This document shows, in pieces, positions 33,899-45,785 of a DNA stretch of 64,000 nt (its first letter is position 1; every line of letters begins with the position of its first letter). The position numbers and the translations under genes were made by a program. The DNA comes from Melastoma dodecandrum. Its lineage: Eukaryota; Streptophyta; Magnoliopsida; Myrtales; Melastomataceae. The stretch spans positions 1,674,001-1,738,000 of the forward strand of contig JARUPY010000083.1 of assembly GCA_029817715.1 (NCBI GenBank), written 5' to 3'. The notes beneath the pieces are model-generated. The model made no database searches. It saw nothing but the letters and a program-made list of their open reading frames with translations, and was not told where the DNA came from.

Positions 33899-34023
33899 TT
33901 CCAGCACCTTCGTGTATAAACTTTTTTGAATGAGGCGAATTTCAAATACTTGTAATCCTTCCAGAAAAGTTCGTTAAAGCACCTTATGGACATGAACTTT
34001 CATGATTCCGGAACGAACCTTTT
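33899..34023. repeat. Right remainder of the ~85-bp array
   Basis: CAGCACCTTCGTGTATAAACTTT and GAAAAGTTCGTTAAAGCACC continue the 26573-28154 array beyond gypsy element 1, showing that the element landed inside the array. Confidence 0.75.
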
Positions 34024-34990
34024 ACTATTTACCTGTGTTACGGTTAACCGGCAATGTTGGGGGTGGAACGAAGTATAAAAATATTGAAAAAACGAACTTC
34101 TAATTAAACGGTCAACCGGAAAATAGGTAATGAACTACTTCTGCGATCCACCATTTGTTTCGGATCGACCGAAGAAACACAAAAGTGAAAAAAATCGGCA
34201 CGCTGGGAAGTACATTGTTTTTTTTTTTTAAATCTTTTTTCTTCCTCGGCACCCTACTGCTGCCGACAAAAGTAACAGATCCAAATAATTTATATTCCCA
34301 CTTTTTTGTTTTCCATTCATTCATTCATAGAGATTGCGTCGAACTCGTGTGGCGTTATCAAGACTTAGTTTGCAGCTAAGAGTTCACATAAGAACAAAAG
34401 TTTGTATAAATAATCATCAATTCAGGCTTACTACTTATTTGCAAATACATTATCCACTGTGATTACGGAACGCAACGCAGGATAATGAATTAAATAATAG
34501 TAAATATAACCGGGTATAACTGACTTTTACTCCAAGTAAAATAATAATTTTTGGATATGATCACATTCGTCACGTCATCTACCATGTATTTACTTCTTTA
34601 GTTATCATCTTATCTATTTACTTGAGGATCGTAAAAATGTAGGTTTACTTATCCATTGTAGGAGTAGTTTCGTGAAGAATTCCCTCTTTCTTTTGTTATC
34701 CGAGGCACGGGATAAATATTACATATTAATATATGCTTTCTCTGGCGTAATTATAACTTGTGAGACCCCGACTGTGTCCGGAAGGCATGATAATCGTTAG
34801 TTCACCCCCCCAAAAAAAAAAAAAATCTCTGCTTGCTGAACCATACCATCTGCAGTCAAATAGACCGCCTCCGATTCGTTATTAGGCCGAATTCCGAGTT
34901 AGATGTCTTAATCACAATTTTACTTTCATCGTCTTCCCCCCCCAACCCCCTTCCCAAACTGCAGGCGGACATCGCACCTTGTATGTCGTC
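34024..34990. other. Spacer downstream of the MADS-box gene
   Basis: AT-rich spacer with homopolymer runs near 34208 and 34816. No gene, splice pattern or repeat family was recognised. Confidence 0.5.
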
Positions 34991-34991
34991 G

Positions 34992-37567
34992 TCACAGCCT
35001 GATGTGTTGAAAATTCCATGGAGCAAACTAAGTACGATCAGAAGAGACGGTGGTGGATGAATAATGGTGTGTTGTACAAAGTTATGGAACGGATTTTACC
35101 TAAGCTTGAGGGACACGTTGGAAGCCTCATCGTCTCGTGGCGGGACGTCCCCCGTGGCTGAGCCCGAGACGGAGCTGCAAATGTTCGTTATGGATTCCGA
35201 CAACGTGCCTTCTTCATGGTTCATCCCATCCGAGTCCCCGCCTGCCTCTTTCCTCCTCCGGGATGCCTCTACCACCTGTCGTCTTAGCCTCTCATTCTTC
35301 TCCATCAAGTCAATCCCCTGAGCCAAAAAGCCACAACCCGCCTCATGCGGTAACAAACATTGGAACAGAATTTCGAGAAAATAACACTGCTTCCTTGACT
35401 GACCCTCTTCTGTAGATCTGCAATCTCCTTCGCAATCCTTTCTCCCTGAAAGGGTTCAAACATTGAAAGTCTATACAACAGCAGCAACAATTACTACTAC
35501 TACTACTACGACCACTTGACGAGACGAAGATTGATGATGGCAGACCTTCCTCTCGATGACGCGGTTCAAACCAGTCTCGAGCGACTTCTCCAGCTCCTGC
35601 AGATCCTCTAGACTCAATCCCTGCAGCTCCTCTTCCCTCATTTGCCTGATATCATAACACGAAGGGCGAATTTCCTGAAAACCCCGCAACTTGGGAAGAA
35701 GGTATTGGGAAGCAACAGGAACAATTGGATCTTGTACCTTAGCTGACGACTCTTATCAGAAACTTCCCAGCTCAGCCTGGAATGGTTGCTGCCTTCAACC
35801 AGCTGCAGGACCCGAGGGGAATAAACGGACATAGGCCAGAAAAGGAGCAGAAGTTTGTAGCTCTTCGCATTGTAAAAGAAGAGTGCGAGCGAAGGGAATC
35901 AGACCTGCAGCTCGAGAGAAGGTTGATCAAGCTTCTCAAGATTCTTGGTCTGCATATGGTGCCGATCCAGTGTTGTCTTCATGCTATCACAGAAATTAAG
36001 TTTTAAACAAGTCAGAGCCAATCAAGAAGAGGTTTGGCAGAAAAAGAAGGAAGATAAATAGAAAGATTCTAGTTCTCCATCAGACCAGCAAACTACGTCG
36101 AATAAGAACGAACACTCATGTCTCGTGCATTTCCGAGCCTAACTAGAGAAATGGAGGAGACTATGCATTTCAGGCGGTTACCGTCCAACATGATAAACTA
36201 ACAACCATATCCATGAACACGTGATCGTAATGGAGAATCAGCGCAAAATAATGAAAAAACTAACAAAATCACGGTGTCCATATAGCATGACCATAAATGT
36301 TACAGCGAAAACTTTGCCATTGGTGCCATCAGTGTTTGATAGAGTGGAAAAGCAATTCATCAAAATTTCATCAAGTCTTTACTCGACTGCTGCTTCAGTT
36401 GGTTTATGTAAATATGTTTTTGAGGGGATAGAAAACAAGTTTAAGCTCTTGATTTGTGGGGGAAAGATCAGATCTAATACTGTTACTTCTGTTCAGACAA
36501 AGAAGACAACATAAAAGATAAGTGGATTACACGGTTTATTTTAAAAAAATTTGTGAAATACGATTTTAGTTCCGAAAACTTTCTTAATATTGTCTCAAAA
36601 ATCATAACTTTTATTTTGAAAAAAAAAATCGCGGTTTCAAACCATAATTTTGGAGTCGCAGTTTAAAAACGCGACTGATGTACACTTAGTAAAAAAGTGA
36701 AATAAGATAGGCATTCCTGATGTCATATGGAGTTTGAAACTATGACTTTCGTTGTCGTTTAAACCCCGATGCGCTTCATTTACTTTAATTTTTCACTTTA
36801 TGAACCGAGTCGCGATTTGAAACTTTGTAAATATCACGATTGAAACCGAATTATTTTCGAAACTAAAATCATATTTCTCAAATTTTTTTAAACCAACGAT
36901 ATTTACGTGCTAACCTCTAAAACATGATATGCAATGACCAAAATAACCAAAATTCCTCGTGTCTTGGGTAAAAGAAGAAGTTAAAGGAAAAAGAAAGAAG
37001 CCCAAAATCATGGCTTGGCCCTTGGGAATCTCCGAGCGAGTCGTCCCAACACAAAGAAAAAAAATAACCGAAACAGGAACACACATTTCTAGACAGACAG
37101 ACAGACAGAGAGACAGAGACAGGACAGATAGGTGGCTGTATGTCTTCATATGGCAAGTGTAGAAAAGATATGGTTTCGGGAAATTCTAAACAAACGACTC
37201 TTCCCCCCCCCCCCTCATCAGTCCAAACCAAAAATCCTGCAATAATATTTGCCGAGCCTTAAAAGCTAAAACAAGTAATTAATTAATTTAATTTTTTAAT
37301 TACTTTAATCCTAGAGGAAATCACTTGCGAAAAGGATAAGACGAGCGTGTATTTATTTATTTATTAATTTCATCCATATTCTTACCTGGAGCTGGAGTAC
37401 TCGAAGAGCTTGCCGTTGGAGGAGAAGATGATGATGGCGACGTCTGCATCACAGAGCACGGACAACTCCTCCGCCTTCTTGAACAGACCCCTCCTCCTCT
37501 TGGAGAAGGTCACCTGCCTTGCCGTCGCGTTTGCTATCTTCTTGATCTGTATCCTCTCCCTCGCCAT
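34992..37567 (-). CDS. SVP: SVP/AGL24/JOINTLESS-type MIKC MADS-box transcription factor
   Basis: Exons: 37386-37567, 35905-35983, 35738-35802, 35546-35645, 35404-35445, 35100-35317 and probably 34992-34998, in frame to about 230 codons (SVP is about 240). Order: MADS domain ([43 protein letters not shown]), I region ([19 protein letters not shown]), keratin-like K domain ([40 protein letters not shown]), then a C-terminal region with SESITN and [10 protein letters not shown]. These are hallmarks of the SVP clade, DNA-binding regulators of flowering time and meristem or pedicel identity. Exon sizes 79, 65, 100 and 42 match the family. The usual intron after the next 42-nt exon seems absent (exons 6 and 7 fused). 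If the terminal intron is not spliced, a stop at 35096 ends the protein one residue earlier. Intron 1 (1.4 kb) holds a foldback element. Confidence 0.93.
36533..36894. mobile_element. Small foldback element (MITE-like) in MADS intron 1
   Basis: The outer ~45 bases (from GGTTTATTTTAAAAAAATTTG and ATACGATTTTAG) recur inverted at 36849-36894. Between them are more inverted words (TCGCGGTTTCAAACC / GTCGCGATTTGAAAC). No clear target duplication was found. Confidence 0.65.
37092..37126. repeat. GACA microsatellite in MADS intron 1
   Basis: Tandem GACAGACAGACAGACAGA followed by GAGACAGAGACAGG. Confidence 0.9.
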
Positions 37568-38281
37568 CCTTCCCCACCTCACTGGCCAGCAGCTTCTCTT
37601 ACTCCGAGACGAACGAGATCCCTTTGAACAAACTCTTAGTGTGTTGCTTATATTATTAAACCCGTCCAAAGGGAGAGAGGAATATGGGGGATTTTGTATT
37701 TACCGAATTTGGGGAGTAGGTTGGGGAATGTTGGGTATGTTAGGGGGAGGATCAAATCCCTCCCAGGGACTAATGGAAAAGAAGAGGAAGAGGGAAGTTT
37801 TGGGAAGGGAGAACAGGGAAAGGAAAGGCAGTGAATGAAGATTCCCAGATCCAGAAATGGAGAGGCCAAACTCACATGGAGAAATATTATTAAATTATTG
37901 TGTCAATGGTCCCCCCCTCTTGTATTTCCCAAAAGCGAAATGAAAAAGAGAAGAAAAGGAAAGACCAAAGAGAGGAGGGGTGGGGTGGGGTGGGGAGAGA
38001 AATTCCAGATAGTCCCAAAAACGAGTTAATAAAAGGGAAAAAAATGGTCTCCTACTTATTAATGGTTGTGGCGTCCACGGTTATTTATTGCCTCCCTACT
38101 TTTTTTTTTTTTTAGTTTTAATTTATAGACATGGGAAGTCACCCCCTTTATTACCCTTTCCCTATAAATAGTACTCAGGGTTTATTTAATAATAAAAATC
38201 TAATCAACAAGAAAGATTAAAATATATAATATAAACCAAACATTCACCAAATAATTTAAATTTATTTAGTTAAATACTAAG
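37568..38281 (-). promoter_or_regulatory. 5' flank of the MADS-box gene
   Basis: Purine-rich on the plus strand to about 38010 (leader-like on the sense strand), then AT-rich. Gypsy element 2 begins about 715 bases upstream of the start codon, so distal control elements of this gene may have been displaced. No specific operator was identified. Confidence 0.4.
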
Positions 38282-38286
38282 ATGTG

Positions 38287-38948
38287 TGTTTAACAATAGA
38301 AATATCGGGCTACATATTTCGGCGTCATTTATGGATCAACGGTTCATAATGCAGGCCTGAAGTACGAAAAGCCGGGTAACAAGGTAGTTGTAGAAATACA
38401 CCAGGTGAAGTTTGCGGGCAAAGCGGTTACCAAACGACGGGGCTACTGGGCGACCAGGGTCAACGGGGTGATCAAACGATAGTCAACTGGACGAGCGGGA
38501 AACTCTGTGGGGAAGGCTAGTAGGCGATCCGGTCGATCAGTAGCTGTTATGGGAAGATTCCGGACGGTCTCTGGTAGGAATTTGTTGCCAAGATTGCTTA
38601 AATGGAAAGAAGATTCCATGAAGACCAACAACAAGGACACGTAATGTATGTACAATATTTCATTTCCGTATATACGTAGGTCTATCCAAGTATAAATAGT
38701 TGTTCTTAGGCATTGTATACACACACCTCTATACAGACGGACATAAAATCTTTTTATCTTCAAGGAACCTAACGTCGATGGCATCCGTAAGTGCTTCCGC
38801 TTAAGGGTGTCTGTCCGCTGCTTTCTCCTATTTATCTTCATTCATACAGCGACCACACAATGAACCTCCGAGTACCAGTTGCTCGTAGTGTCAGAGATTT
38901 CCGACATATTGGATCCGGTTTGTCCAACGATCACTTCAGGAGCGAACA
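38287..38948 (+). repeat. Gypsy element 2, 5' LTR
   Basis: Direct repeat of 49266-50025, shorter because of deletions (for example about 45 bases near 38760 relative to 49800-49850). Confidence 0.88.
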
Positions 38949-38954
38949 CGCCTT

Positions 38955-38971
38955 TGGCGACCACAGTGGGA
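38955..38971 (+). promoter_or_regulatory. Primer-binding site, tRNA-Arg-like
   Basis: TGGCGACCACAGTGGGA lies six bases after the 5' LTR. It resembles the tRNA-Arg type site TGGCGACTCCGCTGGGG used by some Tat elements, with three mismatches. Confidence 0.6.
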
Positions 38972-38984
38972 ATCTAGGCCAATA

Positions 38985-40730
38985 ATGCCAAGAACCAGAC
39001 GTGGTACCGATTCAAACAACCTTGGAGATAATCATTCCAACGGGGAAAACAATAACGATGGAAACAACTCGAACCCAACCATAGCTGAAGAGCTGTCTGC
39101 CATCATGAGTACTCTCCAACTCTTAATGGAGAGGGTTAGTCCTATCGATAAGAAGCACGACGCCTTCAAGGAGAAAGTCGGCTCCAAGATGGATGTTGTC
39201 ATCCAGAACCTAGAGACCATATCATGGGTGCTCATAAATAACCCTGGTAAGGAGAAGGGTGAATCGGCCACCAAATACCAACTCAACTATGATGCTCATA
39301 GGGCGTCAATAGCCGAGGGAGAGAAAAAGGCCGATTTGGGGGACATTCCTATTATCCCCACAAGCCCCAAAGGGTTTGAGCACAATAATCCACCACTTGT
39401 GATAAACAAGGGTATTGCAACTGTGCAACATGATCATTAGGCTACGTATCAACCCCCGTTTCGAAGGAGGGAAGATCCCTATAGGCCTGTAGAGAACGAA
39501 TCTTTTCGTCATCTTGAGGACCATCGACACTCTAAGTACGTTCCTCAGCCCGTACGCGGAAGATAGATGACCATGTAAGAGGCGATGACTCCATCGGGCC
39601 TCATGCCTTAAATAAGAGATTATGTAGCCCGACTAGTCGAGCAAGCTGTACCTTGGGCGAACGATATGAATGAGGTTGAATTCTATCGAGCTCCTTACCC
39701 TGACAACATCGACCAACACTATCCATTTCCAAGGGGATATCGTGTGCCTGAATTTGCCTGTTTCTCGGGCAAAGAAGGCATTTTGCCCACGGAACATATC
39801 GCCCGCTTCACTCATCAGGCTGGATAAGCCGCAACTAATGGGTTTTGAAAACTTCACCTGTTTCTCAGCACCCTCATAGGACCTTTACATGGTATGTCAA
39901 TCTTCCCCCGAACTCTGTGAGAAATTTGGAGGATATGCAAGTTTAATTCGCTCTGGCATTCGCTTAGACTGACCCAACTGTGATACTGCAAGACCTCACT
40001 CACATGAAGCAGTAGCCTGGAGAACCCGTGGCAATCTTTCTGAACTGACTTCAGAAGGCAAGGCTGAGATGTAAAACATCGACTTCTGAAGCCTAGCTCA
40101 TAGCCATTGGTTATGATTCCCTCCTTCTCCGGCTTACGAAAAAGTTATAGGGAGAAGTGTTCAGGGATTGGAATGAGTTAGCCAGAAGGGACAACGATAT
40201 GAGAACCTCCTTAGAGAGAAAACTTAGGCAAAAAGGAGCCTAATTACAGGACCCTTGGTGACCTACCAAGCAGAACCAGTTGTAGACGTCGACGTCATAG
40301 AGTATGTAAAGGGGCAACCCCTGACCTGCGAAAAGTTGACTAAAAAGAACTTCCAAGCCAAAGCCTCTCCAAAGGCACAAGAGGAAATGAAGTACTCCTT
40401 CGATAGGCGAAGGCCGATGAAATCTTCGAATTCATGCTTCAAAACGGGCGGATTCGATTGAAAACGGGACATCGACTTCCTCGCACTGACAAAGAGAAGT
40501 CTAGAAACTTATGTAAGTGGCACGGGTCGTTTACCCACACCACTAGGGATTGCATCACGTTTAGGAACTTGGTGCAAGACCTAATAGAGTCTAAGGAGTT
40601 ATGCTTCCCAAACTCGAGGGACCAGGCGTTAACAGAGACGCACCCGATTGACAACTTGGTTGATATAAACGCCTTCGATGTCATTTGCCTAACTGTCTCC
40701 CCTTCATTAATGCAGGGAAATCATGACTAA
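38985..40730 (+). pseudogene. Gypsy element 2 gag region
   Basis: ATG 38985 opens a hydrophilic frame (MPRTRRGTDSNNLGDN, Asn-rich, then ELSAIMSTLQLLMERVSP) that stops at 39440. Further gag-like pieces follow in other frames, including CKWHGSFTHTTRDCITFRNL near 40505-40570, a zinc-knuckle-like motif typical of Tat gag. Stops and frameshifts break it throughout. Confidence 0.65.
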
Positions 40731-41393
40731 TCGATCGAAACTAGCGAGACAATCATCGCCAATATGCTATTCAAGCGGCTCGTGAGCAAGGGAACACTCT
40801 AGTGCCATGCTGATCTCAAGAGTATACGACATGATCTTTGTTTCTGGCACATGGATGCTTCCTATACCACTGATCGGTGCCATACTTTGAGGAAGTACTC
40901 AACCTAAGGAAAGCAATATGGTACGACCTTAACCGCATAAAGGATATGGCCAAGGGAATCGATAGTGGTCCAAGGGTGCATCAACACACATAGAAAGGCA
41001 GAGGGAGAGAGAAGAACCATAGTGGGTACGGGAATACAACCCCAGATACCCACTAAGAGAACCAAAAGTCGGAGGGAGAGAAGAACGTGATGCGATGCGG
41101 AAAAGCGCGCCAAACTAGTAGCCCCTAATATGCAAAAGACAAAGGAATCGAGCGAAAGTGACCTTGCGTCCAATACGCTAAGCGACTACAACCCAGCTCA
41201 GTTCGAGACTCCACTCGAAGTGAATGGGACTAATTACAACGTCCTCATGCTACCGATCGAGTTCGATAAGAAAGAAGGCAGCCAATTGGAAGGTAGTTTG
41301 CTATTCCTTTTCAGTCACGATTGAATTACTGAAATACCGCGGAACTTCCCGAGTGGATGGCTAAAAGAGCCTCCAACATCACTCCGAAAATAT

Positions 41394-44300
41394 ATGTTCC
41401 CGTTGCACAGTCAAGCGACGATCAATAACGTGGCGATGTGCCATGTCCTTATTGATAATGGAGCAACCATCAATGTGCTTCCCCTTGAAGCGTATGAGCA
41501 CTTGGGAGTTAACATAGCCGAATCGGGAAAGACTGACGTGAGGGTCAGCGAATTTAACGGGACTACTTCCTCTTGTTTAGGCGTAGTATCCGTTAGACTT
41601 CGAGTACGCACACATGAAAATAAGATTACTTTCTTTGTCATCGATATAAAGCCTTTCTTTAGTGCTCTACTCGAAAGAGATTGGTTGCACAAGGCCGGTG
41701 TCATACCCTCCACTCTCCACCAAGAACTTCTGCTGTGGGGAAAACACGATTTAGAACACGATTTAGAAGTTATCACGAGAGAGGTGAGTAAGAATCCTAA
41801 CATGCCCTATGCTTGTGCAGTGGTAGTAAAGCAAGTCAAAGACATGACACTAGAGCAAAGATATGTGCACGAAAACCCAAACGTGGGGCCCTTAGGTGAA
41901 GCAGGCTATGAGTTCCTGGTTTCGTATGATGGACCACCCTTAGCACCTCCTAAACACCCAATTATCCCAACTAGAAGCTACAGCCTGAAGCTGATGAAGA
42001 TCAGACCCCGCTTGAGAAAGATATGTGCGAGGACGGGATACAAGACAACAGTGACACTCATCAGACGGAGACGGACTTGGAGCCCGATAAACTTCTCAAC
42101 CTGCCTTCGTCCAATGGAGAGTGAAACGCTTGATCCAATATCGAACGTCATAGAAATAATAGCTAGTTATAGGGCGTCCATAATAAATAGAGCACGATGT
42201 AATGTATTTCCTCAGGCACGCCAAGGCGTGCCAATTATTTATTCAATGAATAAAGAAGTTTCTAACACTTCTATCATTCCATGTGATCCCCTAAGTGAGA
42301 TAAACTTAGGGACCGCTGATTTACCACGTGTCACCTACCTCCTCTCACTATTAAGCGTGGCCGAAGCATGTAACATTAGCAAAGTCCTTCGCACGTACAA
42401 AGATTGTTTCGCCCGGGAATACATAGAGATGCATGGCCTTGATCGAGACTTGGTCGAGCATCGACTCCCGACGTATGACAACTTTAAACCTGTGAAACAA
42501 ACTCCAAGGAGGATGTCACAAGAAGTGGCCTAGATGGTCTTCGATGAAATTAAGAAGCTGTTCAAATCTGGTTATATAAGAATGGCTAAGTACGTGGACT
42601 GGATCTCTAGCATAGTTCATGTCGTTAAAAAGAATAGGAAGATCAGGTTATGCATAGATTTCTGCCACTTTAGCAAAACAACTCCTAAAGACGAATGCCC
42701 AATGCCTATCGTTGACGATCTTATAGACAAGTCGGTAGAGCATGAGTTAATGTCCTTTATGGACGGATATTCCGGATACAATCAATTTTTCATCTCCGAA
42801 GAGGACGTGCATAAGACAACATTCAGATGTCCTACCGGGGTATTGGAATGGGTCATCATGCCCTTTGGATTGAAGAATGTTGGAGCCATGTACTAGAGAG
42901 CGAAGAACCTCATCTTTAGGTCCTTGATAGGGAAGACAGTGGAGGTATACATCGACGATGTGGTGGTAAAATCTAAGCGAAGGCAGGATCATCACGTTCA
43001 TCTAAGCGAATCATTTAAAAAGATGCGACCGCATAACCTCAAACTTAACCCATAGAAATGCGCCTTTAGAGTCTAAAAGGGGCAGTTTCTTGGATTCCTA
43101 GTACACCAACGAGGATCGAGGAATTGAAGTTGACCCTCTTAAAACTCACGCTATCGAGAACCTCTCCGCTCCTCGGAGCAAGAAGGAACTCTAAACCTTT
43201 CTTGGAAGGGTCAACTACATACGCCGCTTCATAGGTAATGTGATGTCTAAAACTAGCGTCTTCTCAACAATCTTGAAAGGAAAGGAGAAGGGACAAATAA
43301 CCTGGACATCGCAACATGAGCAAGCGTTCTAGGAAATAAAAAACTATTTGAACCCTCCTGTGCTAGCGCCACAGATACAAAGGCGCCATGCATCCTTTAC
43401 GTGGCTGCATAGCAGTTCAGTGTTGGGTCCATGTTAGCACAAGAGCAAAATGGGGTCAAAAGAGTTGTTTATTACCTGTCTCGACTCCTCACAGAGCCGG
43501 AGCACCGATACTCCCCAACTGAGAAGGTATGCCTGGCTGTTTATTACTCAATAATTAAGTTCAGACATTACATTGGGTCCAACGATGTGTATGTCGTCTC
43601 CAAGACACCTGTAACCAAGGTACTCTTCGACAACCCTCTACTTACGGGAAGGATTGGCAAATGGAGCATAGTGCTCTCTGCCTACAATCTATACCACAAG
43701 CCGCAAACTTCAGTTAAAGGGCATGCCTTGGCTGAATTCATCACCCATTATAGTGAAGGTAACCTGGACTCTTCATAGGAGGAAGATAAACCCACATGGG
43801 CACTGATCCATTTGGTTTGATGGGTCTTCCAACAGATTCGGAGCTGGTGTAGGAGTCTTCATTAAGACACCCTGGAATGCCGAAACCGGTTAGCTTGTTG
43901 CCTCGATGGCAAAGTAACCAATAATGTAGCAGAATACGAGGCCTCGATTCTAGCTTTCCAGCTCGCTCTAGACTAGAAACTAGGAAGCATGAGGATATGC
44001 GGTGATTCTCAGTTGGTAATCCGGCAGATCATAGACTAAAGTGAATGCCATGTGACTCACCTAGGTCGATATCTACGCAGAAAGAAAGAATTCTTTGTGA
44101 AAATAGGTACAACCGAGATTATACATGTGAAAAGAAAAGATAACCAAGAGGCCAACTATCTGGCTCAATTGGCATGGGGATTGATAAATAACTCAGACTC
44201 ACGCAAGGATAGCACAACCTTGTTCATAAGCAAACGTCCAGAGTTCCACGACGATAATGGAATGAAGGGCGAAGAGGTACACACGGCCGATCTATTTGAA

Positions 44301-45530
44301 CAGAAAGAGGACTGGCGACAGCCAATACGACGGTTCGTTGAGAATCATAATGCAAAAGTCAAAAGGAGAATTCGAGTGAATGTACTATGTACTCCTCGAG
44401 AGAATCCTCTACAAGAAAAATAATGAGGATGTCTTGTTAAGGTGCATTGACTTAGACAAAGCCATACCAATCGTGATGGAAACACATGAGGGGCTGTGCG
44501 GAGCTCATGAAGTAGGGATCAAGATGAGTTGGGCGATCAAACGACACGGACTCTACTAGCCGTAAATGGTTTTGCTTTGAAATGGCTCAAGCCTGCCAGG
44601 CTTGCCAGCGATGCGGACCAGTGAAACGCATCCCTGCTACGGACATGAACGTCATAGTAAAACCATGGCTTTTCAAGGCATGGGCGCGAGACATCATGGG
44701 GGAAATTCATCCTCACTCAAGCAGTGGAAATGCCTATAAACTTGTCGCAATTGACTATTTTACTAAATGGATTGAGGCGACGGCTCACCAGTCCATCAAT
44801 CAGAAGGATGTGATTGAATTAATCAAGAACAACATCATCTACCGATACGGGATTCCTCAAAGTATCATGGTGGACAATGCAAAGGTGTTCAATGGCGAAC
44901 TTATGGACAAGTTTCCAATAGACTTTGGGCTTAAAGTACTCAACACAACCCCGTATTACGCCCAGTCAAACGGACAAGCGGAGGCTTCCAACAAACTCAT
45001 AAAACGGGTTACACAAAGAATGATCGAGAACAACCCACGCACCTGGCATACCTTGCTTCAGGAAACGTTGTGGGCACTCCGAGTCACGATAAGGGAAAGT
45101 ATTGGCGTCGCTCCATTCAATATAGTATATGGCCATAATGCGATGCTTGCAATAAAAGTACGATACCGATCGCTCAGACTTCTTAAGCTACTTGGAGAAC
45201 ACATGGATATGATGAGGACAAGCATATTGAGTTAGAAGATCTGGAAACTATCATAATTAATGTGCTGAATCACTTCGAATCTCATAAGAAGAATATCGCC
45301 CGCTACTACAACAAAAAAGTAGTGCCTCGGTCGTTCAGAAAGGGAGACCTGGTTTGTAGACTAAGGCTGCCTGAGGGCATGCGCGATTATTTCCATAGAA
45401 GACGGACACCAAACTGGGAAGGCCTCTTCCAGGAAATTGAAACCTATCTTGGGAATTCATATCGCTTAAGGGGCTCAACGGATCAGTGCATGACCTCAAG
45501 ATCAATGACAAATATATGAAAAAGTATAGG
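41394..45530 (+). pseudogene. Gypsy element 2 pol with two RNase H segments
   Basis: The protease has VLIDNGATINVLPLEAYEHL at 41445-41505. The reverse transcriptase runs from about 42300 (FKPVKQTPRRM) through LCIDF, KDECPMP, FMDGYSGYNQFF and YIDDVVVKSK, with a stop before the last. The classical RNase H is at 43431-43778 (VVYYLSRLL, RYSPTEKVCLAVYY). A second RNase H-like segment at about 43800-44200 keeps NNVAEYEASILAFQLALD, GDSQLVI and HVKRKDNQEANYLA. Integrase (44450-45235) shows a broken zinc finger, AIDYFTKWIEA, VDNAKVFN and AQSNGQAEASN. Several TAG/TAA codons and shifts make it inactive. The doubled RNase H is known in Tat-lineage elements. Confidence 0.88.
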
Positions 45531-45785
45531 CCAACGATATGGGAAATGGACAAAAACATCATCTCAAAAGTTTCCCTACCATCTGGGGGCATAGAAAAAT
45601 GTAACAATTAATACAACGGGCAAAGAAAATAGTAGGCGCTTCGCCGTATCCAGCACTCCGACCGCCACAATTTTCTTTGCCTTAACCTCTACAACCCTGT
45701 CCCAATCCCTCTCAAATGTCTCTCGCTCCGGGTCGAGGGCCACGTGCTCAGCTGCCTCTTCTGCCTTGGCAATTCTAGGGCTACA

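Noticed and set aside
35096..35098. Stop codon as the sole end of the MADS protein
   Set aside because: A good donor (CTTAG/GTAAAA) overlaps it, and the clade normally has a terminal intron here. The spliced end is preferred but not proven.
37410..37838. 142-codon plus-strand frame over the MADS start
   Set aside because: Antisense shadow of MADS exon 1 and its leader.
38163..38172. TATAAATA as a plus-strand gene promoter
   Set aside because: The only plus-strand sequence downstream is gypsy element 2, whose LTR starts about 120 bases later; no host gene follows.
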